Shown here in pieces: positions 35,501 through 61,434 of a stretch of DNA of 64,000 nucleotides (positions within the stretch are counted from its first letter, which is position 1; each line of letters opens with the position of its first letter). The translations under genes and the position numbers were made by a program. The stretch is from Odontesthes bonariensis (taxonomy: Eukaryota > Chordata > Actinopteri > Atheriniformes > Atherinopsidae), in the NCBI RefSeq assembly GCF_027942865.1, contig NC_134524.1, positions 3,212,536-3,276,535 on the forward strand, in the 5' to 3' direction. The notes beneath the pieces are model-generated. The model searched no databases. It was not told the origin of the DNA and saw only the letters and a program-made list of their open reading frames with translations.

Positions 35501-35758
35501 CTTCTGCCTCTTTGGGAGGCTGATAGCATGCTAACGCCGTTAGCTTCTGCCTCTTTGGGAGGCTGATAGCATGCTAACGCCGTTAGCTTCTGCCTCTTTG
35601 GGAGGCTGATAGCATGCTAACGCCGTTAGCTTCTGCCTCTTTGGGAGGCTGATAGCATGCTAACGCCGTTAGCTTCTGCCTCTTTGGGAGGCTGATATCA
35701 TGCTAACGCCGTTAGCTTCTGCCTCTTTGGGAGGCTGATAGCATGCTAACGCCGTTAG
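35501..35758. repeat. 43-bp tandem repeat, six copies
   Basis: Six nearly identical 43-bp units (cttctgcctctttgggaggc, then tgatagcatg, ctaacgccgttag). Each junction includes the perfect palindrome gctaacgccgttagc. It lies 0.65 kb upstream of topors exon 1 on the gene strand. Confidence 0.95.
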
Positions 35759-35759
35759 C

Positions 35760-35990
35760 TTCTCGGACCTGAGCGGAGGAATCCCCGGGTCGCTCCGGGA
35801 CCTCCTCATCCGGGTTTTTCCTTCTTCTCCGGGAAGAATTCCGCACCGTGAGCGGCATTCACCGTCGGTGGAGGCGACGCTCTCCCGAGCAACGCCGCCC
35901 TGACTTGCTTAGAGTCCGGCTGCCGGTAAAAACTCAGACATTAGTCTTCCGAACCGAAGCAGTTCTCAGCTGGAGTGTAACACAGGCCGC
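35760..35990 (-). promoter_or_regulatory. Probable topors promoter or 5' exon region
   Basis: GC- and CpG-richer than its surroundings, about 0.9-1.1 kb upstream of the topors coding start. It is inferred from position and composition; the 5' exon boundary was not identified. Confidence 0.3.
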
Positions 35991-36143
35991 GGTGCATGAC
36001 GGGAAACGGAACAGAGCTCTTTTTTTTCTTCCTATTTCACTCAAAGATCCTCAAAACAGAGATGACTCACTCACCGTCATGAAACTGCATTGGGGCCCAT
36101 TTTCAGATATTTTCTTTCCAAATCGTGATTCTAATCTGTTTAA

Positions 36144-36287
36144 TACGGAAGAGTAATAGGGCCAGGCATAAGAAAAAATATTTTTATTTTGCCTGTCGAG
36201 AATAAAGTCGAAATGACATGTGGACTTTTTTCTCGACAGGCAAAATATTACTATTTTTTATTATGCCTGGCCTAATACTCTTCCGTA
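36144..36287. mobile_element. Palindromic MITE-like element
   Basis: Left arm tacggaagagtaatagggcc and right arm reverse complement tacggaagagtattaggcc extend inward for about 65 bp per side (both include aggcat and ttttgcctgtcgagaa). It could fold into one long hairpin. Target duplication not resolved. Confidence 0.7.
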
Positions 36288-36559
36288 GTTTCACACGTCT
36301 TTTCACGAATCTATCTAACTGGTAAACTAAATCTCTATAAATTCTAATTCTAATTGTGCCCAGTTTTGTTTAGTTTGAATCAAATTCATTAACTGTTCTC
36401 CTGTCAATAACTGTCATTATTAAATCTTTATTTATTTATTTTGCATCTTGATTTAACGGTTAAACACCATACTTTTACTCCAAAATCACAATCATAAACA
36501 TGAAATAAACCTAACGCTTTTTAGAAAAATGTATTTTATTATCATTGTTTAGGTACTAT

Positions 36560-36790
36560 TTTATTATTATTATTTTTTTAACCTTTATTTTACCAGGAAA
36601 ATAGACCCGTTGAGATTAAAAGTCTCTTTTACAAGGGCGTCCAGGCCAAGTGGCAGCACAAGTTACAAAATTAAAATTTCCATTGCATTAAAATAACAAA
36701 TAAAATAAAACAATAACAAATCAATTAAAACAATTACAGACAAGGGACTCGGTCTCAAGTGTTCTCATCCTGGAATTAAAATCGCTCACT
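36560..36790. repeat. Probable dispersed repeat
   Basis: The stretch beginning aacctttattttaccaggaa, followed by ttttacaagggcgtccaggc, resembles a repeat I recall as common in fish genomes. The class cannot be fixed from this copy alone. Confidence 0.35.
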
Positions 36791-37183
36791 ATGATTCGCA
36801 TCATTGTTTATTTTATTTTGTTGTAGAAAATAATATTGCGTTTTATTTGCCTTATTTTCTGGTATAATTTACACCAATATTGGTAAGTAATTCTGTTGTC
36901 GAAGCCAAGATTAGTTGCACGATTTATTATCAAAGAATTGAATTTGAAAGAAAATGTTGAGTGAGACCTCTTTTTAACTCAGTTTGTTACCATCTCCACA
37001 TCGCCCCCTAACGGTCCGGCGGGGAAACAACCAGCCGCTGTGCACAGCCCAGTCAGGCTGAAACGTCTGTAAACGGTTAAAAACTATAATATAATAACAA
37101 GCAGAGGAAATATCTGACGGAAAAGCTTTTTAAATTAAACATAAAATACGGAAATGTATGCTGCGGTTGTAACACCGCGGCAC

Positions 37184-37240
37184 AAGATGGCGCTGCTGCA
37201 CCTTAAACTCCAAACCTCCGAAGAAGAAGAAACAGGAAGT
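37184..37240 (+). promoter_or_regulatory. Candidate smim27 core promoter motifs
   Basis: aagatggcg (37184-37192) fits a YY1 site and acaggaagt (37232-37240) fits an ETS site. Both are typical of TATA-less housekeeping promoters and lie 80-135 bp before the smim27 start codon. Confidence 0.4.
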
Positions 37241-37319
37241 AGAACGGACTGAGACGTAAACAAACCAAACGGACGCGGGGTTTGAGATTCAGCGGGTAAA
37301 TTCAGGGTTTGATAAGAAC

Positions 37320-38276
37320 ATGGAGGCAGTGAGCAGACGGACCCTGGACAGGATTTACTCTGCGGTAAAAATGCTTTTATTTAAACTCTATTCTCAGTAA
37401 AGTTTCACGTTAGCTCGCGGCTAACGGTTAGCATCCAGATCAGTTGGTCTGCTGGAGGAGATGAGGGCAGAACGGAAGCCTCCACAGACGTGTAACCGCA
37501 GAGTTAAATAACTTCGGGATGTTTGGCTAATGTGAGATGCTGATGATGTCATATTTTAGGTTTTATAACAGGAGAGAAAGACGCCGAAGTTCTGAACTCT
37601 AACAGAAAACAATGTTTCAGCTCAGTCACATGAGCTCAAATGAAGTTTGAGACTCCAAAAACTGAGATTTTACAGCTTTATTCACAGCTTTGATTAACTT
37701 CTGTCCATGTTGTCTGCTGAGAGTTCACCTGAGTTACCTGCTGACGCTGTGTGTGACATCATCAGCTGAGCTGTTGCTAAGCTACAGAAACAACAGCCCG
37801 ACCCACTGATGGAGACCTCTGAAGGTTTCTACCACACCTTCCTCTCTGCTACGCTTCAACTTTCTACATTTTATTTATATTTATATTTTAGTTATCCATC
37901 TGTAATGATATCATTTGGAACAGTTAATATAATTTGCCTTCAGGAATTATTGAGCTGAATTAAACTTAAAATCAGTCCCGGAACAAACAGGAAGTCAATG
38001 AATCAACCTGAACGGAGGGTTAAAACTGCACAGATCAGGACTCATATCGGATCAGATCGGATCAGATCAGATCGGATCACTTTAATTGATCAGTGACGCT
38101 GACAGAAGGAAACATGAATGTCACATGTTGGGCTCAGTCTATTTCCTGACTCTCTCTCTGTTCTGCAGCTCTTGCTGGGGGTGGTGGTTCTGTCCTGGTC
38201 CTACGTGATCTACGCCAGCAGGATCGCAGCCCATTGGCTGCTGGAGAGGAGGACCGCCCTCCTGCAGCAGGACTGA
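37320..38276 (+). CDS. smim27: Small integral membrane protein 27, two exons
   Basis: Exons 37320-37364 (15 codons) and 38169-38276 (35 codons plus TGA) join in phase 0 into a 50-aa protein beginning MEAVSRRTLDRIYSALLLGV. Human SMIM27 (formerly TOPORS-AS1, 55 aa) begins with a closely similar VSRRTLDWIYS-LLL. Residues about 15-32 (LLLGVVVLSWSYVIYAS) form one hydrophobic membrane segment, followed by a basic tail (HWLLERR). Its function is not established. It lies head-to-head with topors, as in mammals, which supports the identification. The donor is GTAAAA and the acceptor is ttctgcag after a pyrimidine tract. Confidence 0.85.
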
Positions 38277-38652
38277 CGGCCCAGCCACCCGGTGCCGGTG
38301 CAGGTTCTGCTGAGGGTTCTGCTGAAGAGGAGAGTCCAGCAGGGGGCGCCGTCGCACCAGTTTTTCCTCTGAAAGTCTTCTTCTCTTTGAGCTTCTGGGC
38401 CATAAACAAACACATTGAAAGGTTTTTAAGATCTCAAACAACAATAGAATCAGCCTCGATGATCCAGAACTGATCCAGAACCCAGAACTGATCCAGAACT
38501 GATCCAGAACTGATCCAGAACTGATCCAGAACTGACCCAGAATCAGAACCGAGCTTCATAAACAGACTCAGTGGACCAAATCAGTGGAAGTAGTTTATCA
38601 CAACATGTTTCTGACCTTTTAGAAGCCAAACAAGTTCTGTGATGACTCTGCC

Positions 38653-38704
<52 letters not shown>

Positions 38705-39569
38705 CTGCCATGATGATGATGATGATGATGATGATGAATCGGAGGTGTGACGCTGCTGCTCTGATGGAGGATCTGACGCCTTTTTATTCATCTGAACTTC
38801 AGCCTGTTAGTGTTTTCTCTCTGAAACTTTGTAGAATTAATCGATAAATCGTGTTTTTACCTTCTTCACGTGTGAAAGACTTTATTTGTGTGTTCGGCCT
38901 CAGTTTCAGCTTCTTGTGGACATTAAATACGACGTTGTGTGTGTTGGAGGTTCTCCTGTTTTTAAGGTTCTTTGGGTTCCACAGCCTCTGTATTACCTTC
39001 TGTTGACGCTGCCTTTGGGTTGTTTCCCTCCGAACTCCAACCGTTAATCGGGACAGGTTCAGCTCTCCTTTCCAAGCTTGAATTTAAATTAATTAACATG
39101 AAATCTGCTTCGAATCAGAGGAACGAGACAATAAAGTTCCAGCTTTTTCTGCAGGTTGATGTTAAATAGAAACACGTTTCAGCTAATTATGCAGCTCCTG
39201 TGATGTATTCGGTAACTAAAAGCTCTGACACACGTGCACACACACACACACACACAGTGTTACAGGCGGCGTGTTTGATCCGAGTCCTCAGATGTTCTCA
39301 ACAAGTGATTCAGGAGACAATGAGGGTCAGAAAGAGAGAGAGTGAATACTCATTTAATTAAAAACCCTTCAAACACACACACTAGCACACGTGCACGTGC
39401 ACACACACACGCACACACACGCACAGGTTGTGTCTGCATCTGTAATTAAAATCCAGCCTCCTGCTCTTCGGTCACATGACCTCCTGAATCTATCCTGAAG
39501 ATGAATAAACTTTGTTGTATTTTACATATATATATATATATATATATATTATTTATTTAATGTCTTAAC
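38277..39569. other. smim27 3' region and simple repeats
   Basis: Includes a 14-bp tandem run (gatccagaactgat, 38460-38535), (ATG)n at 38655-38737, (CA)n at 39236-39256 and 39376-39425, and (AT)n at 39529-39549. AATAAA at 39130-39135 is a candidate polyadenylation signal for smim27. No further exon recognised. Confidence 0.5.
38655..38737. repeat. (ATG)n trinucleotide repeat
   Basis: A run of gatgat... interrupted once by actgccatg. Confidence 0.9.
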
Positions 39570-40245
39570 AAATAGTTAAAAACCTAAAAATCAACAACGT
39601 TATCACTTGTTTGGAGACTACATTGCTGGAAAATGTTTTATTAGATTTCTTATAACACCCAAAATTAGGAACAAACATACTTCGTTACCACAGCCATGTT
39701 GGAGAAGCTGTGGAGATGTAAATGTGAACCACTCACATGTGTTCGGTCCTAAAATCACAAAATTCTGTGAAGATGTTCATTTGGTTATGTGCAGAATTTT
39801 GGGTTATGTTGTATCCAAGTCTTGTACATTATTATAACTTGGTGTTATTACGGAAAATGTTGTGTTGAAAGATGATAGATACATACTGAAAATGATGTTA
39901 GTAACCTGTAAAAAGGCAATTACAAGAAAATGGTGCAAGACAGACCCACCATCCCAGGAAGATTGGTTGAAAGTTATGGAGGAAATACATATTATGGAAC
40001 ATCTGACTTACAAAATACGGACTCAAGAAGATCAATACTGAAGTGGGAGAAATGGACTGAAGACATAAAAATGACAGGACAAGGACAATCACATTGACAT
40101 CTAAAATTGATCAAACTGTAGAAACATGGTGATCCAACATGTTCTTTTTCACTTTTTTGTTTTTTATTTGTTCCCCCCCCCCCCTTCCCCTTGCATAATG
40201 TTCTAAAGAAAAACAATAAAAAGAAAGTATAAAAAAAAAACATAA
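39570..40245 (+). mobile_element. L1-type LINE, 3' end fragment
   Basis: Plus-strand translation in broken frames resembles the C-terminus of L1 ORF2: a CWRSCGD...H segment at about 39694, then KAITRKWCKTDPPSQEDWL and MEEIHIMEHLTYKIRTQED near 39910-40030. Several stops and frame changes interrupt it. It ends in aataaaaagaaag and an A-rich tail (40215-40245), as expected for a 5'-truncated insertion. Confidence 0.7.
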
Positions 40246-42207
40246 AAATCCTTCTTCCTGCTTAAATAAACATATTTTCAGTCACATCTGCTGATTTCTG
40301 CTGATTTTTGGGCTGGATGAGAAAAGTTTCGGCTCAAAGGGAATCTGATAGATCTGATGTTCTCTCTTCCTCAGATGTTTTAACACTGACATAAAACTGG
40401 ATTTTAAAATAAAATAAAATCAGGATTTTATGCCACAGTCGCAGACTTAATGGCTGATTTTCAGTCCCAGTTTGTGGGAAAGGAAACAGAAAAAGCTTTC
40501 AGCGGGTTAATGAACTCTTTTGGGGATCCGGTCCCCGGCTGTTTTATCCAGGTGTGTTAGTTCGGCTCCAGAAGCTGGATTTGGGGTTTTGTTGGCACTA
40601 ACACGATGATTATTTTCTCCTGCTGTGGTCTGAATGTGGTCGGTGACTCTCGGGGAAACGAGGGGACGTTAAGTATATGCAGAGGAAGCGTGGCGCTGAC
40701 AGCCGGCTGCCGGCTGCCTGCAGCAGCTGCGCCCGGAGCTGCAGGAACAAAGCCGCCGCGTGCGGCCGCTCTGTGAAAGCCGTCAGCACGCAGGAACAAA
40801 GCCGCCGCGTGCGGCCGCTGTGTGAAACCCGTCAGCACGCAGAAACAAAGCCGCCGCGTGCGGCCGCTGTGTGAAAGCCGTCAGCACGCGGCGCCCGGAG
40901 CTGCAGGAACAAACAGCTTTGGAGTGAGACACGGTGTTTTCAGAGGGAGGAAATAGAATGAAAAAGGTTCAACTCCAGATGTGCGAGGGGAAACTTCAGA
41001 TGATTTAACCTTCATTGGTCAGGTTTCAGTAAAGCTTCAGTTAAAACTTCTCTGGCTTCATATGATCGTGTGGACAGTCAGATTCTGAGCGACTCCAGAG
41101 TTTTTTTATTAAAAAACTAACTTAGAAAAATGAGAATAACTCAGCTGCTGCATTACTGACTTTCTGTTCATCTGCAGCTCATTCTGGATCTTCCTCCTCC
41201 TCCTCCTCCTCCTCCTCCTCTCTTCCTCTCATCCTCTCTTCCTCTCCTCCTCTCCTCCTCCCCTCCTCTCCCTCAGATCTTCCTCTCCTTCCCATCTAAC
41301 TGCTCTCATGTCGGCCATCTTGGCTGCTAACAGCAAACCAAAGCTCTTCCTCTCCGTCTCCTCGAGTCGTCCATCTGCTCAGAGCTGTGAGAGCAGAGCT
41401 GTGGTCACTGTTATTAATCTGAACTTATAGAGAAGTAATTCCCCTCGTTTGGTAAGAAATGGGGACGAGTAGTTTGGAGCTGCAGTAATTTAATGAACTT
41501 CAAACAACAGAAGAATTTAATCATCAGTTTTTACCTTTCTTTCATCACAAACATGTCACGAAATACACAAAATCCACATTTACATCATCAGTAATGACAT
41601 AAAACTCACTTAAATGAGCTTAAAACAGGAAGTACTTTCTCTAAATATTGATTATAGAACTGCTGCTATTTTACATTCACTGTTACAAACACGTTAAACT
41701 ACGTATCTTTGACACCGGGACAGCAGACTGAAGTGAAGGCGTTTAAACACTTAAAACACGTTTAGATGATCTAAAGGATCCTGAGCTGCTGCCAGTTGGG
41801 TCAGATATCTGATAATCCTTCAGGATCTCACTCCTCTGGTGGATTTAAGCTCGTTTCTCATGTGCCTCAGCTGTCCGGTACGGTTCAGCTTTCATCTGAA
41901 GTGACGTCCAAACCAGCAGCTTATCATGATATTTTACTTCAGATTCTCACTCGTTTAAGACCAGATTAGCTCCGTTATCACAAATTAGAGGCTTTTGTGC
42001 AGTTTATGACGCTTAATCAGTTACGATTCAAAGGAGGAACTTTGTGAACCCCCAAACCTGCTGACAGGTTTAGATATTGTAGAATTACACCTTTTTATCT
42101 CAGACTAACAGTAAAACTGACTTTATCTCACAGTGAAAAACGAGTCAACAGCTCCTAAAACATTCGACATCCTACAGATCGCACTATGTTAAACGTCTAC
42201 AGAGAGA
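40246..42207. other. Intergenic DNA between smim27 and the cyclase gene
   Basis: About 2 kb of mostly unique DNA with a 49-bp GC-rich tandem repeat and a CTCCT-rich tract at 41195-41275. No coding exon supported. Confidence 0.4.
40743..40890. repeat. 49-bp CpG-rich tandem repeat, three copies
   Basis: Units starting near 40743, 40792 and 40841, each with aggaacaaagccgccgcgtg, then cggccgctgtgtgaaa, then cgtcagcacgc. Copies differ at only a few bases. Confidence 0.9.
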
Positions 42208-42799
42208 CCTTTGGGTTAGGGGTTAGGGTCAGGGTCAGGGTTAGGTCAGGGTCAGGGTCAGGGTCAGGGGTTAGGGTTTAGGGGTCAGGGTCAGGGTCAG
42301 GGGTTAGGGGTTAGGGCTTAGGGTCAGGGTCAGGGTCAGGGTCAGGGTTAGGTCAGGGTTAGTGTGAGGGTCAGGGGTTAGGGGTCAGGGTTAGGGGTCA
42401 GGGTCAGGGGTTAGGGTTAGTGTTAGTGTTGGGGTTAGGGTCAGGGTCAGGGTTAGGTCAGGGTTAGGGTCAGGATCAGGGTTAGGGTCAGGGTCAGGGT
42501 CAGAGTCAGGGTCAGGGGTTAGGGTTGGGGTTGGGGTCAGGGTCAGGGTTAGTGTCAGGGTCAGGGGTTAGGGGTTAGGGGTCAGGGTTAGGGTCAGGGT
42601 CAGGGGTTAGGGTTAGTGTTAGTGTTGGGGTTAGGGTCAGGGTCAGGGTTAGGTCAGGGTTAGGGTCAGGATCAGGGTTAGGGTCAGGGTCAGGGTCAGA
42701 GTCAGGGTCAGGGGTTAGGGTTGGGGTTGGGGTCAGGGTCAGGGTTAGTGTCAGGGTCAGGGGTTAGGGGTTAGGGGTCAGGGTTAGGGTCAGGGTTAA
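42208..42799. repeat. Telomere-like TTAGGG/TCAGGG array at cyclase 3' end
   Basis: Degenerate repeats of ggttag, ggtcag and ggggttag. G-rich on the plus strand. It abuts the stop codon of the cyclase gene within a few bases, so the 3' UTR would start inside it (as CCCTAA/CCCTGA). Confidence 0.92.
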
Positions 42800-42800
42800 A

Positions 42801-56276
<13,476 letters not shown>

Positions 56277-57355
56277 GCTGCCACAAAAGGAGAAACGGAC
56301 TGATGCTCGTGGAGATCTGCAGCTTCTGAGCTGCTGAATGAGAGAAGATCCGAGCTGGAGGTGAAGAAGAGGAGGAGGAGAGAAGAGAGGAAGACACAGG
56401 TGGCCCAAGGTGAGTACCCGCTGCCCTCTGCTGGTGGAGGCTGTAACTGCAGGTTGGTTATTCTGCTTCTTCCATCCATTCATTTGTACACCAGCTCAGG
56501 GTCCAGGGAGCTGGATCCTCTCCCAGCTGTCATTGGACGAGTCAGACTGATCCTCGGGACACTTAAAGTGTGATAATGATCAGTTAACCTGAAGTTCAGA
56601 TGCTGGAACAACTACTTTTCTTCTCGGTTTATTCAGGAAATTGTAAAAAAGCAGAATTTGAAGTGGATTTATTGTACTTTTGTGTGTTAAAGCAGAACAA
56701 CTTAAAGTATTATTAGTACACTTCAGTACACGGCTGCGTATGAACTCATTTACATGTTTGATCAGTTAAATAAAGTTTGTTTACTTTGTTTCATAAGAAC
56801 ACGAAATAAAGTGCCACCAATATTAAGACAACATGTCTGTAATATGTTCTTATTTATTTAACAGCATGTTAAAAAGTACTTTTCACACATTTCTATGAAT
56901 AAAAATGAGTTCCTAATAATAATTTACCAACTTATGATTTGAAGTGTAAAAAGTAACTTAAAATTAAACTCAAATGTTATTTAAAATCAACTAAAACTTT
57001 AAAGTGTTCAAACAAATATTTAAATAATCAGCTTTCAGTTCAATGTTACAATAATAATTCTGATAAGACAATTTTATACAAATATGTTTAATAGAAACTG
57101 CAGATAACTTGAACTTAAATTATAATTTATTCTAATATTTACCAATAAAGTTAACTATAGTACAGTTATTTCTGGATAGATCACCTATGTGTGAATATGT
57201 ACAATAATACAATAAAGTTTATTTAATTTTGACCAGGCCTGTAATCAATAAGTAAATATCTGGTGGTCGATCACTCCAATGCTTCAACAATTCAGTTCAG
57301 TTTAAGTCATTTAGGACCAAATCACAACAAATATCTAATTTCAAAGATACAGATC
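56277..57355. other. AT-rich intergenic DNA upstream of the cyclase gene
   Basis: About 1.1 kb. The first 250 bp upstream of the cyclase start codon must include its 5' UTR and promoter, but no specific element can be supported. The remainder is AT-rich unique DNA. Confidence 0.4.
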
Positions 57356-58149
57356 AATTCAATTCATTTTTATTTATATAGCGCCAAATACAACAAATGT
57401 CATCTCAAGGCACTTAGATAGTAAGTCCAATTCAAGCCAATTGGAATTCAATTAATTAATAATAATCATAATTCATAAAATAATCCAATTCGTTCATATA
57501 GAGCCAATTCAAAAACAATTTCCTAGCTAAGAAAACCAACAGATTGCACTGAAAACTTTTTGTTTTTCGGTCCAATCTCCCGGCCTGAGCGGCGTGCCTG
57601 AGGCGACTGTGGAGAGAAACGACTCCCTTTTAACAGGAAGAAACCTCTGGCAGAACCAGACTCAGGAAGGGTGGCCATCCGCCTCCACCAGCTGGGGTTT
57701 GAGAAGACAGAAAAAGGGGGGGGGAAGGGGGGGGGGGGATGGGGAGGGGGGCAGGGGGCCACCGCGACGGCGGCACTGTAACACCATTCAAAGGATATCT
57801 GTTGGAACAGGGAAACACCAGTTAATGACCACAATAATATCACATATACATAAAGAGAGTAAAGTGAGGAAAGGTGTGACAGATGAGTCCCCCCAGCAGT
57901 CTAGGCCTATAGCAGCTTAACTATGGGATGTTTCAGGATCACCTGAGCCATCCCTATTCAAGGTAAACACAAGAAACTTGTGCTAACGAAAAAATAAATA
58001 ATAAAATAAAGTAAAGGACCAGACTCAGTGAGTAATTCCCTATACTCCCTATATAGATCTGCTCCTCACACCACAACAACCATCTTTTTACAGCCACAAG
58101 TTACCTCAGCCTCTCACCAACTGCACACCAGTCACAGCGGGGTGGGGAT

Positions 58150-58290
58150 GCAAACCCTGGTTCGGGTAGGGGGAGAAATAAAAGAGGTAAGAGAAGCGGG
58201 AATGGGATTCAAACCCTGGTTCGGGTAGGGGGAGAAATAAAAGAGGTAAGAGAAGCGGGAATGGGATTCAAACCCTGGTTCGGGTAGGGG
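58150..58290. repeat. 59-bp repeat inside the LINE 3' UTR
   Basis: Three starts of aaaccctggttcgggtaggg at 58152, 58211 and 58270, exactly 59 bp apart, with agaaataaaagaggtaagag between. Confidence 0.9.
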
Positions 58291-58368
58291 GTAATGAAAG
58301 TATAGAGGGTGCCAGAGGTGGAGGCAGAACAAGACACACTAGCAGACATACTATCAGATTCAACAGAC

Positions 58369-61300
58369 CTAACTATAAGCTTTATAAAAAAGGAAAGTTT
58401 TAAGCCTGATCTTAAAAGTGGAAAGGGTGTCTGCTTCCCGGACATTTACTGGCAGCTTATTCCACAATTGAGGGGCCTGATAACTGAAGGCTCTGCCTCC
58501 CATTCTACTTTTAGAAACTCTGGGAACCTCAAGTAAACCTGCAGTTTGGGAACGAAGTGCTCTGTTAGGAAAATATCTTACAATGAGATCTTTAAGATAT
58601 GATGGAGCTCGGTCATTAAGAGCTTTATATGTAAGGAGAAGAATCTTAAATTCTATTCTGAATTTAACAGGGAGCCAATGAAGAGAAGCTAAAACTGGAG
58701 AAATATGATCTCTCCTGTTAGTTCTCATCAGAACTCTGGCTGCAGCATTTTGGATCAACTGAAGGCTTTTCAGAGAATATGTAGGACAGCCCAATAATAA
58801 AGAATTACAGTAGTCCAATCTTGAAGTAACAAATGCATGAATTAGTTTTTCTGCATCACTCTGAGACAAGATGTTCCTGATTTTAACAATATTACGAAGG
58901 TGAAAGAAAGCAGTCCTAGAAACCTGTTTTATATGCGAGTCAAATGATAAATTCTGGTCAAAAATAACTCCAAGGTTCCTCACTGTAGAACTAGAAGCCA
59001 AGGAAATACCATCTAGAGTAACTATATAGCTAGACAATTTCTCCCTGAAACGCTCAGGTCCAAAGATAACGACTTCAGTTTTGTCTGAATTTAGCAGCAG
59101 ACAGTTCTGAGTCATCCAGGTCTTTATGTCTTTAAGACATGCTTGTAGTCTGACCAACCTATTGGTTTCATCTGGTTTTATAGATAAGTACAGCTGAGTA
59201 TCATCAGCATAGCAATGGAAATTTATACCATGCTGTCTAATAATGTTACCTAATGGAACCATGTATAAAGTGAAAAGAATCGGTCCAAGCACAGAACCCT
59301 GGGGAACTCCATGACTTACTCTGGTGTGTGAGGAAGATTCTTCATTTACAAGAACAAACTGAAATCTATCAGATAAATATGACTTAAACCAGCCTAATGC
59401 AGTTCCTTTAATCCCAATAACATGTTCAAGTCTGTGTAATAAGATACTGTGATCGACCGTATCAAATGCAGCACTGAGATCCAACAGGACAAGCACAGAC
59501 ACAAGTCCGCTATCAGAGGCTAAGAGGAGATCATTGGTAACTTTCAGCAGTGCTGTTTCTGTGCTATGATGCACTCTGAATCCTGACTGAAACTCTTCAA
59601 ACAAATTATTTCTGTGTAAATGATCACAAAGCTGAGCTGCAACTATTTTTTCAAGAACTTTAGACATAAAAGGGAGATTGGATATAGGTCTATAATGAGC
59701 CAACACTTCTGAATCAAGAGTAGGTTTTTTAAGTAAAGGTTTAATTACAGCAACCTTAAAAGTCTGAGGTACATATCCTGTCAACAAAGACAGATTGATC
59801 AAATCCAATATGGAAGTGTCAATTAATGGGAAAACCTCCTTGAACAGTCTGGTTGGGATTGGGTCTAAAACACAAGTTGATGGTTTAGAAGAGACTATTG
59901 CTGTTGTTGGTTCAGAGAGATCAACTGGGCAGAAGCCGTCTAAATACAAATCAGGTTCTAAAGATACCTCTAAAGCTGCTGTACTTGATGATACATCACT
60001 AATAATAGTGGGAAGGACTCCATCAATCTTCTCTCTGATAGAAACAATTTTATTAATAAAGAAGCTCATGAAATCATCACTGCTGAGAGTTAAAGGAATA
60101 ACTGGCTCAGCAGAGCTCGGACTCTTAGTCAGACTGGCTACAGTGCTGAAAAGAAACCTGGGATTATTCTTATTCTCTTCTATCAATGATGAATAATAAG
60201 CAGTTCTAGCTTTACGAAGGGCTTTCTTATACATTGTTAAACTATCTTTCCAGACTAACTGAGACTCTTCTAAATTAGAGGAACGCCACTGTCTCTCCAG
60301 CTTTCTTGCAGTCTGCTTTAAAGCACGCAGCTGTGAATTATACCAAGGAGCCAACCTCTTCTGACTGATTACCTTCCTTTTCAGAGGGGCAACATTGTCC
60401 AGTGCTGTACGCATTGAAACTATAGTGCTGTCAACAAGAGAGTCAAGTGCTGCTGGAGTAAAGTTTAGGTAGTCGTCCTCTGTCATATCTGCACATGGCA
60501 GTGAAGAAAAGGATGATGGAATTAATTCTTTAAATCTGGTTACAGCATCCTCTGATAGACACCTTCTATATGTAAGTTTCTTCTCAGAAACTGTATAGTC
60601 AAGTAATGTAAACTCAAAGGTTATCAGAAAATGGTCAGATAAGACAGAGTTATGAGGGAACACTGTTAACTGTTCACTCTCAATGCCATAAGTCAGAACA
60701 AGATCAAGGGTGTGATTAAGGCAGTGAGTCGGTCCGTGAACACTCTGAGAAAATCCAATAGAGTCTAATATAGAATTAAAGTTCATATTCAGGCTGTCAT
60801 TTTCAACATCTACATGAATATTAAAGTCACCCACTACAATGACTTTATCTGTACCCAGCACTAACTGGGATAAAAACTCTGAGAATTCAGACAGAAACTC
60901 AGAATAAGGGCCAGGTGGACGATACACAACAACAAACACAAGAGGTTTCTGTGATTTCCACTTTGCGTGGGAAAAACTGAGAATCAGAGATTCAAAAGAG
61001 CTCAAACTAATCTTGGGTCTGGGACTGATGAGTAACCCTGATCTGAAAATAGCTGCCACTCCTCCTCCTCTGCCTGTGGTTCGAGGAACGTGAACATTTA
61101 AACAGTCAGAGGGAGTTGCTTCATTAATGCTAACATGATCCTCCTGCTGCAGCCAGGTTTCTGTAAGACAAAATATATCAATATGATGATCACAAATCAA
61201 CTCATTCACTAACAGAGACTTCGAAAGGAGAGATCTGATATTCAGCAAACCACATTTAATAGTTTGATGTTTTTGTTCAGTTAAAGTTTTTGTTTTAATA

Positions 61301-61434
61301 ATTTCTTTTTGCACAAGAGGATTTGCTCCTTTTGTGTTAATCGATTGGGTGGGTAGCAGCAGGTGGGAAGCTGCAGAGAAGTGTGTAAGACTACAACTCT
61401 GCATCCTGTAAAGATCAATTACAATCCAATTCAT
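58369..61434 (-). CDS. LINE ORF: endonuclease and reverse transcriptase, 1021 aa
   Basis: The protein copies the element's RNA into DNA at a nicked target. N-terminal apurinic-type endonuclease: [51 protein letters not shown]. Reverse transcriptase: [65 protein letters not shown], and the catalytic YADDTQLY. It ends [12 protein letters not shown]-stop. There is no internal stop or frameshift, so the copy could still be active or very young. The plus-strand ORF at 59795-60196 is an antisense artefact. Confidence 0.93.
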   Translation of the reverse strand: MNWIVIDLYRMQSCSLTHFSAASHLLLPTQSINTKGANPLVQKEIIKTKTLTEQKHQTIKCGLLNIRSLLSKSLLVNELICDHHIDIFCLTETWLQQEDHVSINEATPSDCLNVHVPRTTGRGGGVAAIFRSGLLISPRPKISLSSFESLILSFSHAKWKSQKPLVFVVVYRPPGPYSEFLSEFSEFLSQLVLGTDKVIVVGDFNIHVDVENDSLNMNFNSILDSIGFSQSVHGPTHCLNHTLDLVLTYGIESEQLTVFPHNSVLSDHFLITFEFTLLDYTVSEKKLTYRRCLSEDAVTRFKELIPSSFSSLPCADMTEDDYLNFTPAALDSLVDSTIVSMRTALDNVAPLKRKVISQKRLAPWYNSQLRALKQTARKLERQWRSSNLEESQLVWKDSLTMYKKALRKARTAYYSSLIEENKNNPRFLFSTVASLTKSPSSAEPVIPLTLSSDDFMSFFINKIVSIREKIDGVLPTIISDVSSSTAALEVSLEPDLYLDGFCPVDLSEPTTAIVSSKPSTCVLDPIPTRLFKEVFPLIDTSILDLINLSLLTGYVPQTFKVAVIKPLLKKPTLDSEVLAHYRPISNLPFMSKVLEKIVAAQLCDHLHRNNLFEEFQSGFRVHHSTETALLKVTNDLLLASDSGLVSVLVLLDLSAAFDTVDHSILLHRLEHVIGIKGTALGWFKSYLSDRFQFVLVNEESSSHTRVSHGVPQGSVLGPILFTLYMVPLGNIIRQHGINFHCYADDTQLYLSIKPDETNRLVRLQACLKDIKTWMTQNCLLLNSDKTEVVIFGPERFREKLSSYIVTLDGISLASSSTVRNLGVIFDQNLSFDSHIKQVSRTAFFHLRNIVKIRNILSQSDAEKLIHAFVTSRLDYCNSLLLGCPTYSLKSLQLIQNAAARVLMRTNRRDHISPVLASLHWLPVKFRIEFKILLLTYKALNDRAPSYLKDLIVRYFPNRALRSQTAGLLEVPRVSKSRMGGRAFSYQAPQLWNKLPVNVREADTLSTFKIRLKTFLFYKAYS

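Noticed and set aside
59795-60196. 133-codon plus-strand ORF
   Set aside because: Antisense to the LINE reverse-transcriptase ORF.
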